DNA of 64,000 nt from Bettongia penicillata ogilbyi. Taxonomy: Eukaryota > Chordata > Mammalia > Diprotodontia > Potoroidae. The notes beneath the pieces are model-generated. The model was not told the origin of the DNA. It saw nothing but the letters and a program-made list of their open reading frames with translations, and ran no database searches. The position numbers and the translations under genes were made by a program. The DNA is taken from the NCBI GenBank assembly GCA_023548195.1, contig JAJHZJ010000496.1, forward strand, positions 3,554,001 through 3,618,000, written 5' to 3'. Positions 20,808 to 31,236 of the stretch are shown here, piece by piece. The stretch's first letter is position 1. Each line of letters opens with the position of its first letter.

Positions 20808-21005
20808 CACAGAAGCTGGAGGGACCTCAGACACCATGTGGTCATCCCGTGCCTGACCATGAATCCCCTCAACAACTGCCCCTAAAGTGGTTATGTAATG
20901 TCAGCTTCATAACCTATAGCGAGTGGGGAGACTTGCTCCCTTCTGAGGAAATCCATTCCCCTTTGGGATAGCTCTGAATGGTCAGAAATTTCTCATTATA
21001 TCAAA
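20808..21005 (-). repeat. L3/CR1-type LINE fragment, antisense
   Basis: Order: cacagaagctggagggacct, ccctaaagtggttatgtaat, ccattcccctttgggatagc, tctgaatggtcagaaatttc. It parallels the 12618-12835 copy. Confidence 0.6.
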
Positions 21006-21077
21006 CCACAGGAAAATCCTTTCTATGGATGCTGAACCTGACACAGGCAGAGAGGTGGTCTTGGGAGTAGAGTGTGG

Positions 21078-21275
21078 AACTTGAAGACAGGAAGATCTAA
21101 GTCTGAATTCTACCTCATACGTTTACTAGCTATGTGACACTGGGAAAGTCACATAACCACTCAGCCTCAGTTCCTCCTCACCTCAAAGGGTGGTTGTAAG
21201 GATGGGATGAGTCATCCTAGACAGAGCACTTTGCCGATCTTAAAAGTACTAGCTATTAATAGTAGTGATAATAAT
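21078..21275 (+). repeat. MIR SINE, sense, nearly full length
   Basis: Contains acaggaagatctaagtctga, tagctatgtgacactgggaa, cagcctcagttcctcctcac, gtggttgtaaggatgggatg, then the 3' tail ttaaaagtactagctattaa. Confidence 0.85.
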
Positions 21276-21428
21276 TTACCAGAGTAATTCTGATTTTTCT
21301 CCAGCATATGATAAATCACTGTTCTGTAGTTTGAGAAGTGTCACTAATTACTCACACTTACTTAGGTTACAGATTTGAGGTGAAAAACTTTTGGGGGCTG
21401 AAAGACATGTTGTTCTGATGGTTTGCAG

Positions 21429-21431
<3 letters not shown>

Positions 21432-21465
<34 letters not shown>
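21432..21465. repeat. (TG)17 microsatellite
   Basis: A pure gt run of about 34 nt; the cysteine/valine reading frame over it is an artefact. Confidence 0.95.
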
Positions 21466-21467
<2 letters not shown>

Positions 21468-21469
21468 CT

Positions 21470-22730
21470 TTAATGTTTTTACTGGAAGTATATACTGTCT
21501 CACAGAAAGAAAAAAATTGTTTGCTGCTCTTACAAAAACAATATTTTCAGAATTCACTCTCATCCTTCAAAGAAAATTAGGCTAATCTATACGTGCATGT
21601 GTCTATATGTTAGTATATATGTTTAGAGGGCTTGCAGAGGCTGGGAGTAAATACAGAAATTCATAAAGATGTATGACTGAGTCTGAAGAAATATGCAGAA
21701 GGCCATTCTACATATGAAATTAGATTTTTAAAGGGCATATGAATCCTTCATGAATATCTAGTACATACTTTCTATAATTAGGGAAGGTAACATCATAGCA
21801 TTATTTTCTTGGAGATAGACCCCTTCCTTTTCCATTTTAAAAATAGCTTCAGTAGACATGCTCTCCTTTCAGGTAATGCACATACCACATTGAGTTCAAA
21901 AGAAAGATTAAACGGCTATGTTTATAGCCAACATTCAGGTGTAGAACACCTAACAGCCACTAACTGGAAAAGTGACTGACTCCCCATCACACCCACCATC
22001 TCATTGGGATTTAGTTGATGACTTTCCTGGAGTGTGGTGGATTTTGAAAAAAAGGGTTCTTGGAGTGACTGCCAGCCCTCTGGTGAGGAGAACTCATGGA
22101 GGCAGATTTTTTTTTTTGATTAGTTTGCTCCCTTTACCATGAAACTTTAATGAATTCTCTCAGGTTCATTAAAATAGGGATAGAGTTTTCCCATAACTCT
22201 TAAGGAGTTTTCAAATATTTCTGCATTTTACATTTTGTACGGGAATCCTTGGTTTGGACCAAATCAGTGCTTGTGCAAAATGTATTGTGTCTTGGATACG
22301 TTTTTCCTCCTTGTGGGTGTACTGGAAAGAGCGCTTGGATCAGGATTCAGAAGAACTGGGTGGAAAACTGCTTGGTTACTTCACGGAGTCACATAAATGC
22401 AGAATTTGGGATGATCTGAAGGAAAGGGTCATGGCATCTTGAAACAAATGGGAAGTTACTTATAGTGATGTCCACTTGACAAAATTCAAATCTGGTTATG
22501 TGAATGGGAATCCTTATCTTGCATATCTGGAAAGGGGGGCTAGGGCATTCAGTGTCTGCTTGAATTCCTACAGTGAGGGAGAACACACCAACCTCCCAAC
22601 AGCGCCTTGTCCTTTACATTGAGTCAACATGTGTTTGCGTCTTCTGTGATTTCAGTCTACTGATCCCTCCCCCTACCTTTTAGGTGCAAGCAGGACATCA
22701 GTGATCAGGGCAGAGATTTTGAGCTGGAAT
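21470..22730. other. Unique sequence, no gene seen
   Basis: About 1.25 kb, AT-rich near 21.58-21.75 kb. Includes an 11-nt T tract at 22107-22117. No exon-like frame. Confidence 0.4.
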
Positions 22731-22734
22731 TATT

Positions 22735-22872
22735 CCCCCTAATTTGTAAAGGGGGGAACTGAGGCCCCATAGAGGTTGAGGTTTGTCTGAAGTCACCCAG
22801 GTGGTGGCAGATTCAGAATTTGAACTCTTCCCTTCATGCTTTAATTCTGGTAGTCTGCATTGCATCAGCCTG
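22735..22872 (-). repeat. MIR SINE, antisense
   Basis: Contains ccccctaatttgtaaagggg, ggaactgaggccccatagag, gaagtcacccaggtggtggc, gaatttgaactcttcccttc. Core to head, clear. Confidence 0.75.
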
Positions 22873-22874
22873 TT

Positions 22875-23160
22875 TCCAGTGGGCTATTTGTGCACTGGTT
22901 GTGATTAGGGGATCCTGAAGAGCCATTCTTCCTGGGCCATTAGTGCTCCAACTAGATGGATGTGGCCGCCAAGGTGGAAAAGTCGCCAAAATTCCATTAT
23001 GGATTCTGGCTCAGCCACATGAGTTGGGACTGACGGTTCAGAATGAGCCTGCCAGCTGTGATTTCAAATGCAACAAGCTTTAGCCTAACCTTGCACATTA
23101 CAAAGAGAAATCCTCCTGGGCTTGATGTCTCATCATGGTCCTGTGAAAGTAAAAAGGTGG
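22875..23160. other. Unique sequence
   Basis: Nothing recognised. Confidence 0.35.
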
Positions 23161-23169
23161 TCTAGGTTC

Positions 23170-23310
23170 TAGGTCCCATTTACTTCTCTGTATTTCTGCA
23201 TAGATTGTATTTTCTTATCTCTATCTCCCTGCCTTGTGGGATATGAGCTCCCTGAAATTTCCATTTGTCTTCATGTCCTTAGTGCCTGGTGTGGGACACC
23301 TAATGCTTGA
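23170..23310 (+). repeat. LINE-2 3' UTR, sense
   Basis: Has cttctctgtatttctgcata, gatatgagctccctgaaatt, tgtcttcatgtccttagtgc, ctggtgtgggacacctaatg. The order is that of the L2 3' end. Confidence 0.65.
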
Positions 23311-23314
23311 GCTA

Positions 23315-23650
23315 ACTGGAAACGCATTTGGTTTCTGAATCTCCTCATGGGCAGACTCTGCTTGCATTTACCTTGTCAAAATGCCAGGATTTTGCAGCTG
23401 CTTGGATCTGCTTTATTTGAGTAATGGTGGCGGCTAAGGACAGGCCCTTCACCTGGAGGGTTTTGTCAGTCCTCAGGTGTTCAGGAGGAGACTGTCTGCA
23501 GAAACATGGTTTGCTGTCTGAAATTATATCTTCATTCATCTCCGAGGCTCCCTGCCCCTGGGTATATTTAGGTGACTGGGGCTGCCTTCTACCCTCTAGA
23601 GTTTGTTTCACTTCCACCAAAAAAAATCAGTCTCCCTGTCTGTTTTATCC
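23315..23650. other. Unique sequence
   Basis: No gene or repeat recognised. Confidence 0.35.
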
Positions 23651-23804
23651 ATATATATAAAATATGTGTGTGAATATATGTATATGTGTATATATTTTTA
23701 TGTACAATTCCTCACAGTTCTCTGCAAGATGTGTGTGTCTGTGTACATACACACACACACCACCCTCCCCATTCCCCCTCCCCCCTCCCCCCACACACAA
23801 GCAC
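23651..23804. repeat. Mixed TA/TG and CA/C-rich simple repeats
   Basis: tatatataaaatatgtgtgt at 23653-23700, then tgtgtgtctgtgtacataca and (CA)n to 23760, then a C-rich cccccctcccccc stretch. Overlapping apparent proteins are translations of these repeats. Confidence 0.8.
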
Positions 23805-23929
23805 TTCCTACAATTCTCCACCAGCTTCAGCTGTCTAGTGCTAGAAGGATTGGCCAGTGCTTGTGTCTCTGGTCCCTGGGCTATCATCTTGAATGGTGCT
23901 TCTAGTATATTCATTGTTTTAGTTATATT

Positions 23930-24088
23930 TCGCTCCTGCAAGTCTCTCTGGGCCCCAGTTTGCTCATCTCTGAAATGGGACATGGGGACAGTCATGTTAC
24001 CTGCCTCCTGGATTTGTTAGATACTAGATGCAAAAATGCTTTACATATCTTAAGGTGTAATGTAAATGTTAGATGTTGTTATTAGGTG
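23930..24088 (+). repeat. MIR SINE 3' half, sense
   Basis: tctctctgggccccagtttg, ctcatctctgaaatgggaca, cctcctggatttgttagata, aatgctttacatatcttaag. Confidence 0.7.
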
Positions 24089-24091
24089 GCA

Positions 24092-24945
24092 GAAATAAAG
24101 AGGTTTGGTTTGCCCCCACTATGGGCTTCCTGATGGAATGCTTAATTCTGGTGTAGAGGTGAGCCTGGGTTTTTCCAGGCTCTGCTAGCTAAATGTCAGC
24201 TCTGGAAGGTCCAACTAGGTCAGGCAAGGCTCTGAGTGATGACGGCCATCCCTCTGGGTCTGACGCCGTCTTAACTGTGTGTGGACATACTGTTTGTTAA
24301 TGGATTGATTGAGAGGGTGGTTTCTTCCCTCTTTAGAGAAGACGGGTTGAGCTTTCTTTCAGAATGCCCTTCTTAAACCATCCAATGCAAAGAATCTTGG
24401 CGACTTCCAATGGAACGGGTGTCATCTTTTTTCTTCTCCTTTTTCTCCTTCTCCAACTTCCTGATGGCTTGGGAAGGAAGAATGACTTCTGTGCTCATAT
24501 GTAGCCTTCATACAGTGTACTCTTTCTCCTCAATCTCTTTCCCTCCTCCCAAATATCTTGTTATATTTAGTTAGGGCAAAACAAACAAGGTGGTAGAAAC
24601 AACCCAGTTTGTTCTTTCATGAATTTCAATTCCAGTAAAGCACCCCAAAGCATCCTTCTTATCACCAGCTTCGGGCAGGCTTCCACTGGATTGACTGCAG
24701 GTGGTAGACCTTGCCTCCTCCTCTTCACACCCATCTCCCTTCCACCTTTTTTTCCTAGCCAGTATCATAAACAGGCGCTTTCCTACATCCATCCCATTTC
24801 CTTCTCCTTGCCCCCTAAGGGGGTTCTGCAGCGGCCTCTGAACCTTGATGGAGGGGGGGTCAGAAGAGGCAGTGATTACTCTGACATCCTTGGAATTTGA
24901 ATTTGAATCCCTAAACCCAACTAAGACCATGAATGAGGACTTTGG
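24092..24945. other. Unique sequence, no gene seen
   Basis: About 850 bp. Overlapping opposite-strand frames of 93 and 119 codons at 24571-24930 lack recognisable motifs. Confidence 0.4.
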
Positions 24946-24949
24946 AAGC

Positions 24950-25092
24950 CACCTTTATCAACCCCTTCAAAGTACAAGGAAACTAGCTTAGGTTAAGGGA
25001 CTTAATTGCAGGACGCAGTGTCTGAAGCATCATTTGAACCCAGATTTTTTTGTCTCCAGAGTCATTGTTCTCCCTATACCAAGCTGCTTCTG
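24950..25092 (-). repeat. MIR SINE, antisense
   Basis: Contains agtacaaggaaactagctta, gttaagggacttaattgcag, catttgaacccagatttttt, gttctccctataccaagctg. Confidence 0.65.
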
Positions 25093-25127
25093 TGTCATGG
25101 AATAATAAAATATTCATGGCAGAAGGA

Positions 25128-25255
25128 ACATGGTGTCGTAGCATTTAGAGATGGGAGGGACCTTAAAGGTCATCTAATGAAAGTCTTCATTTTAGAAATT
25201 AGGGCAGGGAGGCCCTGAGAGAGAAGTGTCTTTTTCAGGGTTGAAATGTTGATAG
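25128..25255 (-). repeat. MIR3-like SINE, antisense
   Basis: gcatttagagatgggaggga, ccttaaaggtcatctaatga, cttcattttagaaattaggg. Diverges after the core. Confidence 0.7.
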
Positions 25256-25364
25256 GGTATGTGCTGGTGATACAACGTAGATCAGCCACATATGCGCCAT
25301 GCTGCCTTTCTTGGAGCCTTAGAAAACGTTCCTTCTCTAGTCATGGGAGTGGATGCTTGAGATC

Positions 25365-25450
25365 TGCTTCTGAAGAAACTGAGGCCCAGAGAAGGTGCCC
25401 AAGGTGACAGGTAGAGGGTACACCTTGAGTTCGGGTAGACAGTGGTGGTG
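25365..25450 (-). repeat. MIR SINE fragment, antisense
   Basis: tctgaagaaactgaggccca, gagaaggtgcccaaggtgac, then a head remnant ccttgagttcgg. Confidence 0.6.
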
Positions 25451-25549
25451 ACACCACCATTTTGAAAAGACTTCAGGGATGCCTTTTGATTTTGGACATT
25501 ATAGGGATGTCTTGATCAACACCTCTCTTACAATTGAAACCTTCCTTGT

Positions 25550-25612
25550 AAAGGTCAGTAAGCATTTATTAAGCACTTAGTATGTACAAGGCACTGTGCC
25601 AAAGAACTTATA
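25550..25612 (-). repeat. L2 3' end, antisense
   Basis: gtcagtaagcatttattaag, cacttagtatgtacaaggca, ctgtgcca; the standard antisense start. Confidence 0.75.
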
Positions 25613-25619
25613 CGAAGAA

Positions 25620-25840
25620 TGGCAGAAACTGAAACAGGCAACTAAAACTTGTTGGTGTCTGATGTCATTGGCAACAAACATTTCACCCCCACAATCCTCC
25701 TGTCTAGCCAAAGGAGGAATATTCGTACCCTTTTCTTGGGAGGCTAATTCAACCAAGACTGTTGAAATTACTTTGTAAAAATTTTATATATTTTTTTATC
25801 TGTCTACATTTTGCTTCACTTCCCTCAAACTTTGGGGTGG
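25620..25840. other. Unique sequence
   Basis: Nothing recognised; AT-rich near 25780-25800. Confidence 0.35.
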
Positions 25841-25844
25841 ACAA

Positions 25845-25955
25845 GTAAGTTCCAGAGACGGTAAGAGACATCCAGAGACACACAGCAAGTAAGTAGCACA
25901 GAAATGGAACTCGACTCTTCTGATTCTGTTATCCAGTGCTTTTCCCAGCCCCTTC
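25845..25955 (-). repeat. MIR SINE, antisense, head half
   Basis: agacacacagcaagtaagta, gcacagaaatggaactcgac, tcttctgattctgttatcca. Confidence 0.65.
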
Positions 25956-25959
25956 TGCT

Positions 25960-26655
25960 GAATAGTAGGATGTTTAAATAATTCTGTTTCATTGCTTCCA
26001 AATCCACCTGACAATATATATTTAAATTCTTTCTGACTTAAATCAGGTACCCTTTCCTCTAGGCTAACTTTGCCTCTCTTTATTGGTCTTTTGATCTAAA
26101 ATAAAATTGTTTCACTTCAAAATATTGTAAATACCTGCATTTCATGAGATTTGAGGGTTGAGAGAGTTAAGGCTGATTTTGTTTAGAAAATTGGAGTTTC
26201 GGACCCTTCTGGCCTGTTTTGTCGTCCAGCAGCTGTGTATCAGTGTTTATATCGATAGCGTCAGATATTTCACTATTTATATGGTTTCCCTCTTAGACAT
26301 TATGAAGCAACTTAGGCTGTCTGTTTGTCAGTTAAGACAGATCTCACAATTTCATCCTCCTCTCCTTTAGAAATCCTAAAGCCCTAGTCTTGGGCCACAC
26401 AATCCTCCTTTCTCCAACTTGCCTTCAGAATAAATCATTGCTGTTTGAGGTCTCTCCCGGGCAGAGCAGACCACTCACCTCTGAGGTTTTCTGTCTTCTG
26501 GGCTCTTCGTTGCTGCATGCTGGAGAGAGGCTCATGGCCGGAGGGCTGCCCAGGAGGTCCTCTGCAACCTGTATAACCTGAAATCTGAAGGACCCCAAGA
26601 GCCTTCCTAAGCCCTGCAAGTATGAGGCCTGTGGATGCCTTGGAGGATGGGGCCA
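25960..26655. other. Unique sequence
   Basis: No repeat recognised. The overlapping minus-strand frames (26425-26736) lack motifs. Confidence 0.4.
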
Positions 26656-26659
26656 TCCA

Positions 26660-26870
26660 AGTGACCCGGAGATAAGTTTATTAAAAATTAAAATGAAAAT
26701 TGGGGTGCAGCATGCAGGAAAGGAATGTTCTTTCAAGCTGGCCAGCTTTGTTTACAGCAAGGACTTGTGTGAGATCCTTGGAGCACAATTTGGAAGAGGA
26801 TTGAGGATGAGTCACAAATTTCCTGGCTGCTGCAACAAGACAAAATAATTAAAAACAATTTCATACACAG
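26660..26870. promoter_or_regulatory. Candidate cis-regulatory block (motif cluster)
   Basis: Non-repetitive DNA with consensus-grade words close together: GATAAG (26671-26676), GGAATG, TEAD-like (26722-26727), TGTTTAC, FOX-like (26749-26755), TGAGTCA, AP-1-like (26808-26814) and TAATTA, homeodomain-like (26846-26851). Such words occur by chance, so this is only a candidate. Confidence 0.3.
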
Positions 26871-26871
26871 G

Positions 26872-27808
26872 GTAGGCCAGCCAGAAAATCCTTCTCTGGG
26901 GATTGACTTTTCTGACACCCACTGTTTGCAAGGGGAGGGCTGAATGGAGCCAGCCTCAGTTAGGAAGAGAGGCTGCCCTCCCCTATAATTGGGAAAAATA
27001 AGCTTTTCCCTTGCCTTTGGTGCCCTGGAAGAGGTTACCGCTCTCCGTTCTGAGGGAGTCTGATTTTCATTTGTAGAGCTGGCCATAACGGATCCTTTCC
27101 AGGGCTCTATTTTCTGTTTGCCACAGAGATTCAGGTTTCTGTGGTTGGATTAAACTGTGAAACGCTGTTTTGAGGGGTGGGCAGGCTGAAGGCATAAGAT
27201 GTGGAACTGAAGTCATCCCTGGCATGGTGATGGTAGCCACCTCTTTCTCCAACACTCCCCTCGTGCTACTTCCTGTTTCTGGAATTGACTTCTTTCTCCA
27301 GTGTCTTCATCTCTCTCCTTGCATTGCATCAGATTTCCTGACGACTTTGGGCCCAATTCTCTCAGTGGCGAAAAGGGCATCATGGGATGAACATGGATGG
27401 AAAAAATGGGCTGGGCAGCTACTGACTTCTTTTTGTATGATTAGGGATGGACTCCCAGTGTTAGAGCTTGGGAGGCCCCAATGAGAGCCCTCCCCACACT
27501 TGAATTTCTGACTCTTGCAAATTCCTAGTAGTTTTTGGAGGTAGGTTGGAGGGGCCTTCAAGTGAGGTCGGGGCTGTCCTTGGGGTGGTGAAGGATTTCC
27601 CATGTTTGTGGTGAACGTCAAGAGAAGGCTTGGCAAGAGGAAAGGGATGAAGGGAGTCTGGGAGCTGAATGTTGCCTTATCAGGGAAATCGCCTCAGCCC
27701 ATGCACCAGAAATGTGCCATCTGATCCCCTGTCCCAGCCCGTTTCCTGCCTTCCCCTCCAAATATCATAGTTTACAAATGCCCCTTTGGGGGGGAAGACG
27801 ATTCTCTT
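26872..27808. other. Unique sequence, no gene seen
   Basis: Open frames of 104-117 codons overlap on opposite strands. None is recognisable. Confidence 0.4.
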
Positions 27809-27809
27809 T

Positions 27810-27858
27810 TGTCTTTGTTCGCACTGTAGGTGCTTAATAAATGCTTGTGGACTTGAAC
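27810..27858 (+). repeat. L2 3' tail, sense
   Basis: tttgtctttgttcgcactgt, aggtgcttaataaatgcttg is the L2 terminus. Confidence 0.7.
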
Positions 27859-27889
27859 AAAGTCTTATTCATTTACTAGTTTCTGACTT

Positions 27890-27931
27890 GTTTGTTCAAC
27901 ACAGGTGTGCTGTGTGCCGGCATTGTGCTCA
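27890..27931 (-). repeat. L2/MIR tail, antisense
   Basis: tgtttgttcaacacaggtgt, gctgtgtgccggcattgtgc resembles the shared tail in antisense, and it merges into a TG repeat. Short. Confidence 0.4.
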
Positions 27932-27932
27932 G

Positions 27933-27963
<31 letters not shown>

Positions 27964-27973
27964 CGCGCGTACG
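27932..27973. repeat. (TG)n with CGCG interruptions
   Basis: Alternating purine-pyrimidine of about 42 nt including gtgcgcgcgtg twice. A strong Z-DNA-forming type of sequence. Confidence 0.9.
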
Positions 27974-28228
27974 TGAGATGGAGAGATGCTTGAGCATCAT
28001 CAAAGTGTGAAGCGAGTAAATCCTGAGGCAGTAAGAAAGGGATCACCCTCTACATGTGTTAGACGGGCTGGTCAGTGCCACAGCAAAGACGTGGGTGATG
28101 GGAGCAGACTGAAGGCAGGTTTGGCTGAACCATGGTGTGCGAACACGAGTAGAGTCCAGGGAAGTCGGAGGGAGAGGTGGTGGTGGTAACATCCCAAGTG
28201 TTGATGGTGAATGTTGACCCCTCTGCCT

Positions 28229-28366
28229 GTGCCCCTCTCTCCGTCCCTCCCTCTCTCTCCCTTCCTCCCTCCCTCTCTTCCTCTCTCTCCCCTCCTCCCT
28301 CTCTCTCTCCCTCTCTCCTTCTCTCCCTCTCTCCCTCTCTCCCTCTTTCTCTCTCCCTCCCTCCTT

Positions 28367-28450
<84 letters not shown>
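28229..28450. repeat. Polypyrimidine tract with pure (CT)n core
   Basis: About 220 nt with few purines. It begins as ccctccctct-type units, and the core at 28373-28449 is uninterrupted ct. A (CA)5-like run follows to 28460. Arginine/glutamate-rich minus-strand frames of 127-172 codons are its translation. Mirror symmetry makes triplex (H-DNA) plausible. Confidence 0.95.
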
Positions 28451-28460
<10 letters not shown>

Positions 28461-28461
28461 G

Positions 28462-28722
28462 TGCTGAATCTTATTCTCCTTTTTTCTTGAAGAGGTTTTA
28501 AAAATCTCTAGCCACCAGACCCTTAGCAAATTACAAGCCCGTCTGCTTGACTGTGGAATTTCGATTTCTTCCCCCACTTCCCCCTGCTTGCTTCTTTCCT
28601 TGAAATATTTGCAAACAGACCAGAATAGACTGTAAGCAATCCTTAGCCTGCAGGCCTCATATTTTCAGACTGGGTGATACTGAAAAGCAAAAGGCAGAAA
28701 AACCTGATGTCATATTGTGAAA
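28462..28722. other. Unique sequence
   Basis: Nothing recognised. Confidence 0.35.
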
Positions 28723-28724
28723 AT

Positions 28725-28882
28725 GATAACAGCTTACTTACTGCATATCTGTTTGTCTTGTTTTGTGCTCGGCATTGTCATAGGCAGTAAGCTCTGTTTA
28801 AAACCCATTTTATAGATGAGGAAACTGAAATAATTTTGTCCAAGGTCACGCAGCTGGTGAAGTTGGAATTTTTCCATTAGAC
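28725..28882 (-). repeat. MIR SINE, antisense
   Basis: tgtgctcggcattgtcatag tail, aacccattttatagatgagg, aaactgaaataattttgtcc, aaggtcacgcagctggtgaa. Tail to core in order. Confidence 0.75.
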
Positions 28883-29049
28883 TACAGTCCTTGTCATTGT
28901 TGGTTATCACCCTTAAATATTTGAATTCCTTGATGTTTTTATCCACAAGCTCTTGCAGTGTAAGCCGCCTGTATCCATGTAATCTAGCCCCTAGAATAAC
29001 AAATACAAAGCTGTCATGACAGAGTTCTCTCTAAGAATTCCTCTCTGTT

Positions 29050-29600
29050 ATCTGTGCCTTGGTGCCCATTTTGGGGTGGAGTTATCCAACCGCCTGCTAG
29101 ACATCTGAACATGGATGTCTTGCCAACTATTCTGCCTCATCCTGTCCCAAACTGAACTCGGAGTCTCCCTCCCCTGCCCCGCCCCCAAACCCACCTCTCC
29201 TCCGACTTCTGTTTTCTGCTGATTGTCCCTGAGGGTTAAAACCTCAGTCATCTTTGACTCATCCCTCTCCCTCACGTCCCATCCCGTCCCCTGCCAAGTT
29301 CTGTTGGCTCACTTCCCTCCCTCCCTATTCCCGGCCTTCCTCATCTCCTGCCTGGCTGGTTTGGGGATCAGCTTCGTGGGCTGGCTTTCCTGTGTCTGGC
29401 CCAGTCAAGCCCAGCTGCCTAAGGAACCTTCATCACGCGCAGGCCAGAGCCTGTGATGCTGCTACTCAGAGTCCCTCCAGACTCCCCGTTGCCAGCTGGA
29501 TCCAATACGGACTCCTTAGCCTGGCATTCAGGGCTGTCGTCTAATCACCTTTTCCTTACTCGTGGCTCCCGTTGCCCTTTATGCATGCTCTTGGTTCGAC
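29050..29600 (+). repeat. LINE-2 ORF2 3' end and UTR, sense (decayed)
   Basis: The best L2 copy in the window, about 550 bp. It follows L2 order: gtcccaaactgaactcggag, agtcatctttgactcatccc, gttgccagctggatccaata, cggactccttagcctggcat. One frame still reads VIFDSSLSLT at 29247-29276, as expected for the C-terminal part of the LINE-2 reverse transcriptase ORF. Stops and frame changes make it a fossil. Confidence 0.8.
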
Positions 29601-29611
29601 ACATTCCTCCT

Positions 29612-29718
29612 TTCAATTCAGTGGCATTCACAGTGGTCCTACTATGTGTCAGGAGCAGATGAGACAAAGACCAAAAGCAAAGTAGCCCCTGCCTTCAAGG
29701 GACTGAAAACTAATGGTT
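29612..29718 (-). repeat. L2 3' end, antisense
   Basis: Order: cattcacagtggtcctacta, tgtgtcaggagcagatgaga, agtagcccctgccttcaagg. It faces the sense L2 tail-to-tail, so the two ends form an inverted arrangement. Confidence 0.65.
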
Positions 29719-29734
29719 GTTGTGGGTAGGAAGA

Positions 29735-29832
29735 GCCAGATTCAGGACCCCTGGTCAAGTTATTGAACCTCTCTCAGCTCAGTCTTCCCATCTGTAAAAG
29801 CGGATTAAAAGTAGAACCCTTGTCTGGATCGG
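29735..29832 (+). repeat. MIR SINE, sense
   Basis: aggacccctggtcaagttat, tgaacctctctcagctcagt, cttcccatctgtaaaagc. Confidence 0.65.
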
Positions 29833-29834
29833 AT

Positions 29835-30132
29835 GCGATGGTCTGTGCACCAAACTGTGAAGTGTTCTAAAAAGCTGGCCATTGTTGTCATTCTGTTATT
29901 AGGGGGAAACAAGGCACATGGAAAATGTATACAAAGTAATATCCATATATCATCGGATCTGGTCAGGCCAGATCTGACGGTCAGCCTGTTAGCAAAAGAA
30001 GGTGGTATATCTAAGAAAGGGGTCATCAGAGGGCAGAGCTAATGTAGGTGGGTCCGAGTCAGGGAGGAGGGATGGCCAGGGAATGAATGAACCTTCAGCC
30101 AAGGTGCCTTCCAGTGCAGAATCACAGGGCTT
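29835..30132. other. Unique sequence
   Basis: Contains a small hairpin ggatctggtcaggccagatc (29955-29974). No gene recognised. Confidence 0.35.
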
Positions 30133-30134
30133 CT

Positions 30135-30318
30135 GATAGGATCCTAGATAGACTTACAAGGGACCTCAGAAGTCCGCCCCCCCTAACGGGGTCTTCCCAC
30201 TAAATCTGCTCCCCTCATTTTGGGGAGATCCAGTGATGTAGAGGCAGTAACTGGAAGAGCTAGAATTTGAACATGAGCCTGACTCCAAAGCCTTGACCCA
30301 TCCATGCTGCCTTTTTCC
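30135..30318 (-). repeat. MIR3-like SINE, antisense
   Basis: gatcctagatagacttacaa, gggacctcagaagtccgccc, ggagatccagtgatgtagag, gagctagaatttgaacatga, tgactccaaagccttgaccc. Confidence 0.7.
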
Positions 30319-30319
30319 C

Positions 30320-31055
30320 ACAGGGCACTAGATTGTTACATAGGTCACTGCAGTAGTAACACTTTGGGCTTTGTTGGGTAGAGTGGCTCCTGGGCAGGTT
30401 ACAGGGTCCTGAGTCTGCTTTAGGGGTCTGTGCAGTCCCAGGGGCTTGGAGAAGGGTGGATTCTCCACCTAGTCTACCCTTCGTCCTTCCTCTCATCCTG
30501 GTCAGGGATCCTTTCCTTTGTGAGACCTCTCCTGGTCTCGAGTCTAAAATTTCTCATGCTTCTCTGTCTAGACCTCTCCCATTGGCCTCAGAATGTAAAT
30601 TATATTCTATATAATTCAGTCTGCTATATTGGTACGAAGGATGTGCCAGGAATTCAGAGGGAGAGGCCTGGCTTCACGCCTGCCTTGGACACTTGCTGCT
30701 GGTCCAGATAGCATTAATGATACCTACGGCTCCTACTTCAAGGTTGTATTTGGGTCCCAGTGGAGATGAGGTCTGTATTGAATACTGATGGGAGAGGGGA
30801 AGTTTCTTTTTTTAACCTGTTTTAAGGGATGTTCTTACACCCATTTCATCTGGCAGATTTCTCAGCACATGCACTAGCTCTGATTGGGGGCTTTTTCTTA
30901 TGCAGGCTAGTTTAGGGAATGCAGAAGCCATGGTGGCCAACTCCATAGACGCTCCATCCCCCTGCACCTCCTTCAGCCTTAACAAATAGAAACTGAGACC
31001 AACCCTAGCAGAAGACCCCTATGTCAATAGAATTCATGTGCAGACATAATGTATC
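30320..31055. other. Mostly unique, faint MIR-like piece
   Basis: A weak MIR-like order near 30655-30750 (cttggacacttgctgctggt, ctacttcaaggttgtatttg) is not strong enough to call separately. No gene recognised. Confidence 0.35.
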
Positions 31056-31057
31056 TG

Positions 31058-31230
31058 TACAAGACCCGAGTAAATCTGACCTCGTGACCCGGGGCAAGTC
31101 ACTTAATCCTGTTTGCCTGTTTCCTCATCTGAAAAGGGAAAGGCAAACTACTCCAGTATCTTTGCCATGGAAACCCCAAATGGGGTTGCAAAGAGTTGGA
31201 TCCAACTGAAACGACTGAACCACAATAGTG
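31058..31230 (+). repeat. MAR1-type CORE-SINE, sense
   Basis: cctcgtgacccggggcaagt, cacttaatcctgtttgcctg, aaggcaaactactccagtat, ggaaaccccaaatggggttg, gagttggatccaactgaaac, ending gactgaaccacaa. Tail-complete; the head is poor. Confidence 0.9.
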
Positions 31231-31236
31231 TCGAAT

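Noticed and set aside
23603..24020. Overlapping open frames of 100-118 codons
   Set aside because: They cross TA, CA and C-rich simple repeats and a MIR; no protein identity.
28059..28577. 172-codon minus-strand open frame rich in arginine and glutamate
   Set aside because: It is the translation of the CT tract and has no other protein signature.
29223..29662. Overlapping open frames read as possible genes
   Set aside because: They lie in a LINE-2 fossil, which explains the residual coding look.
29955..29974. Small hairpin ggatctggtcaggccagatc
   Set aside because: A 7-bp stem is common by chance, and there is no terminator or structured-RNA context.
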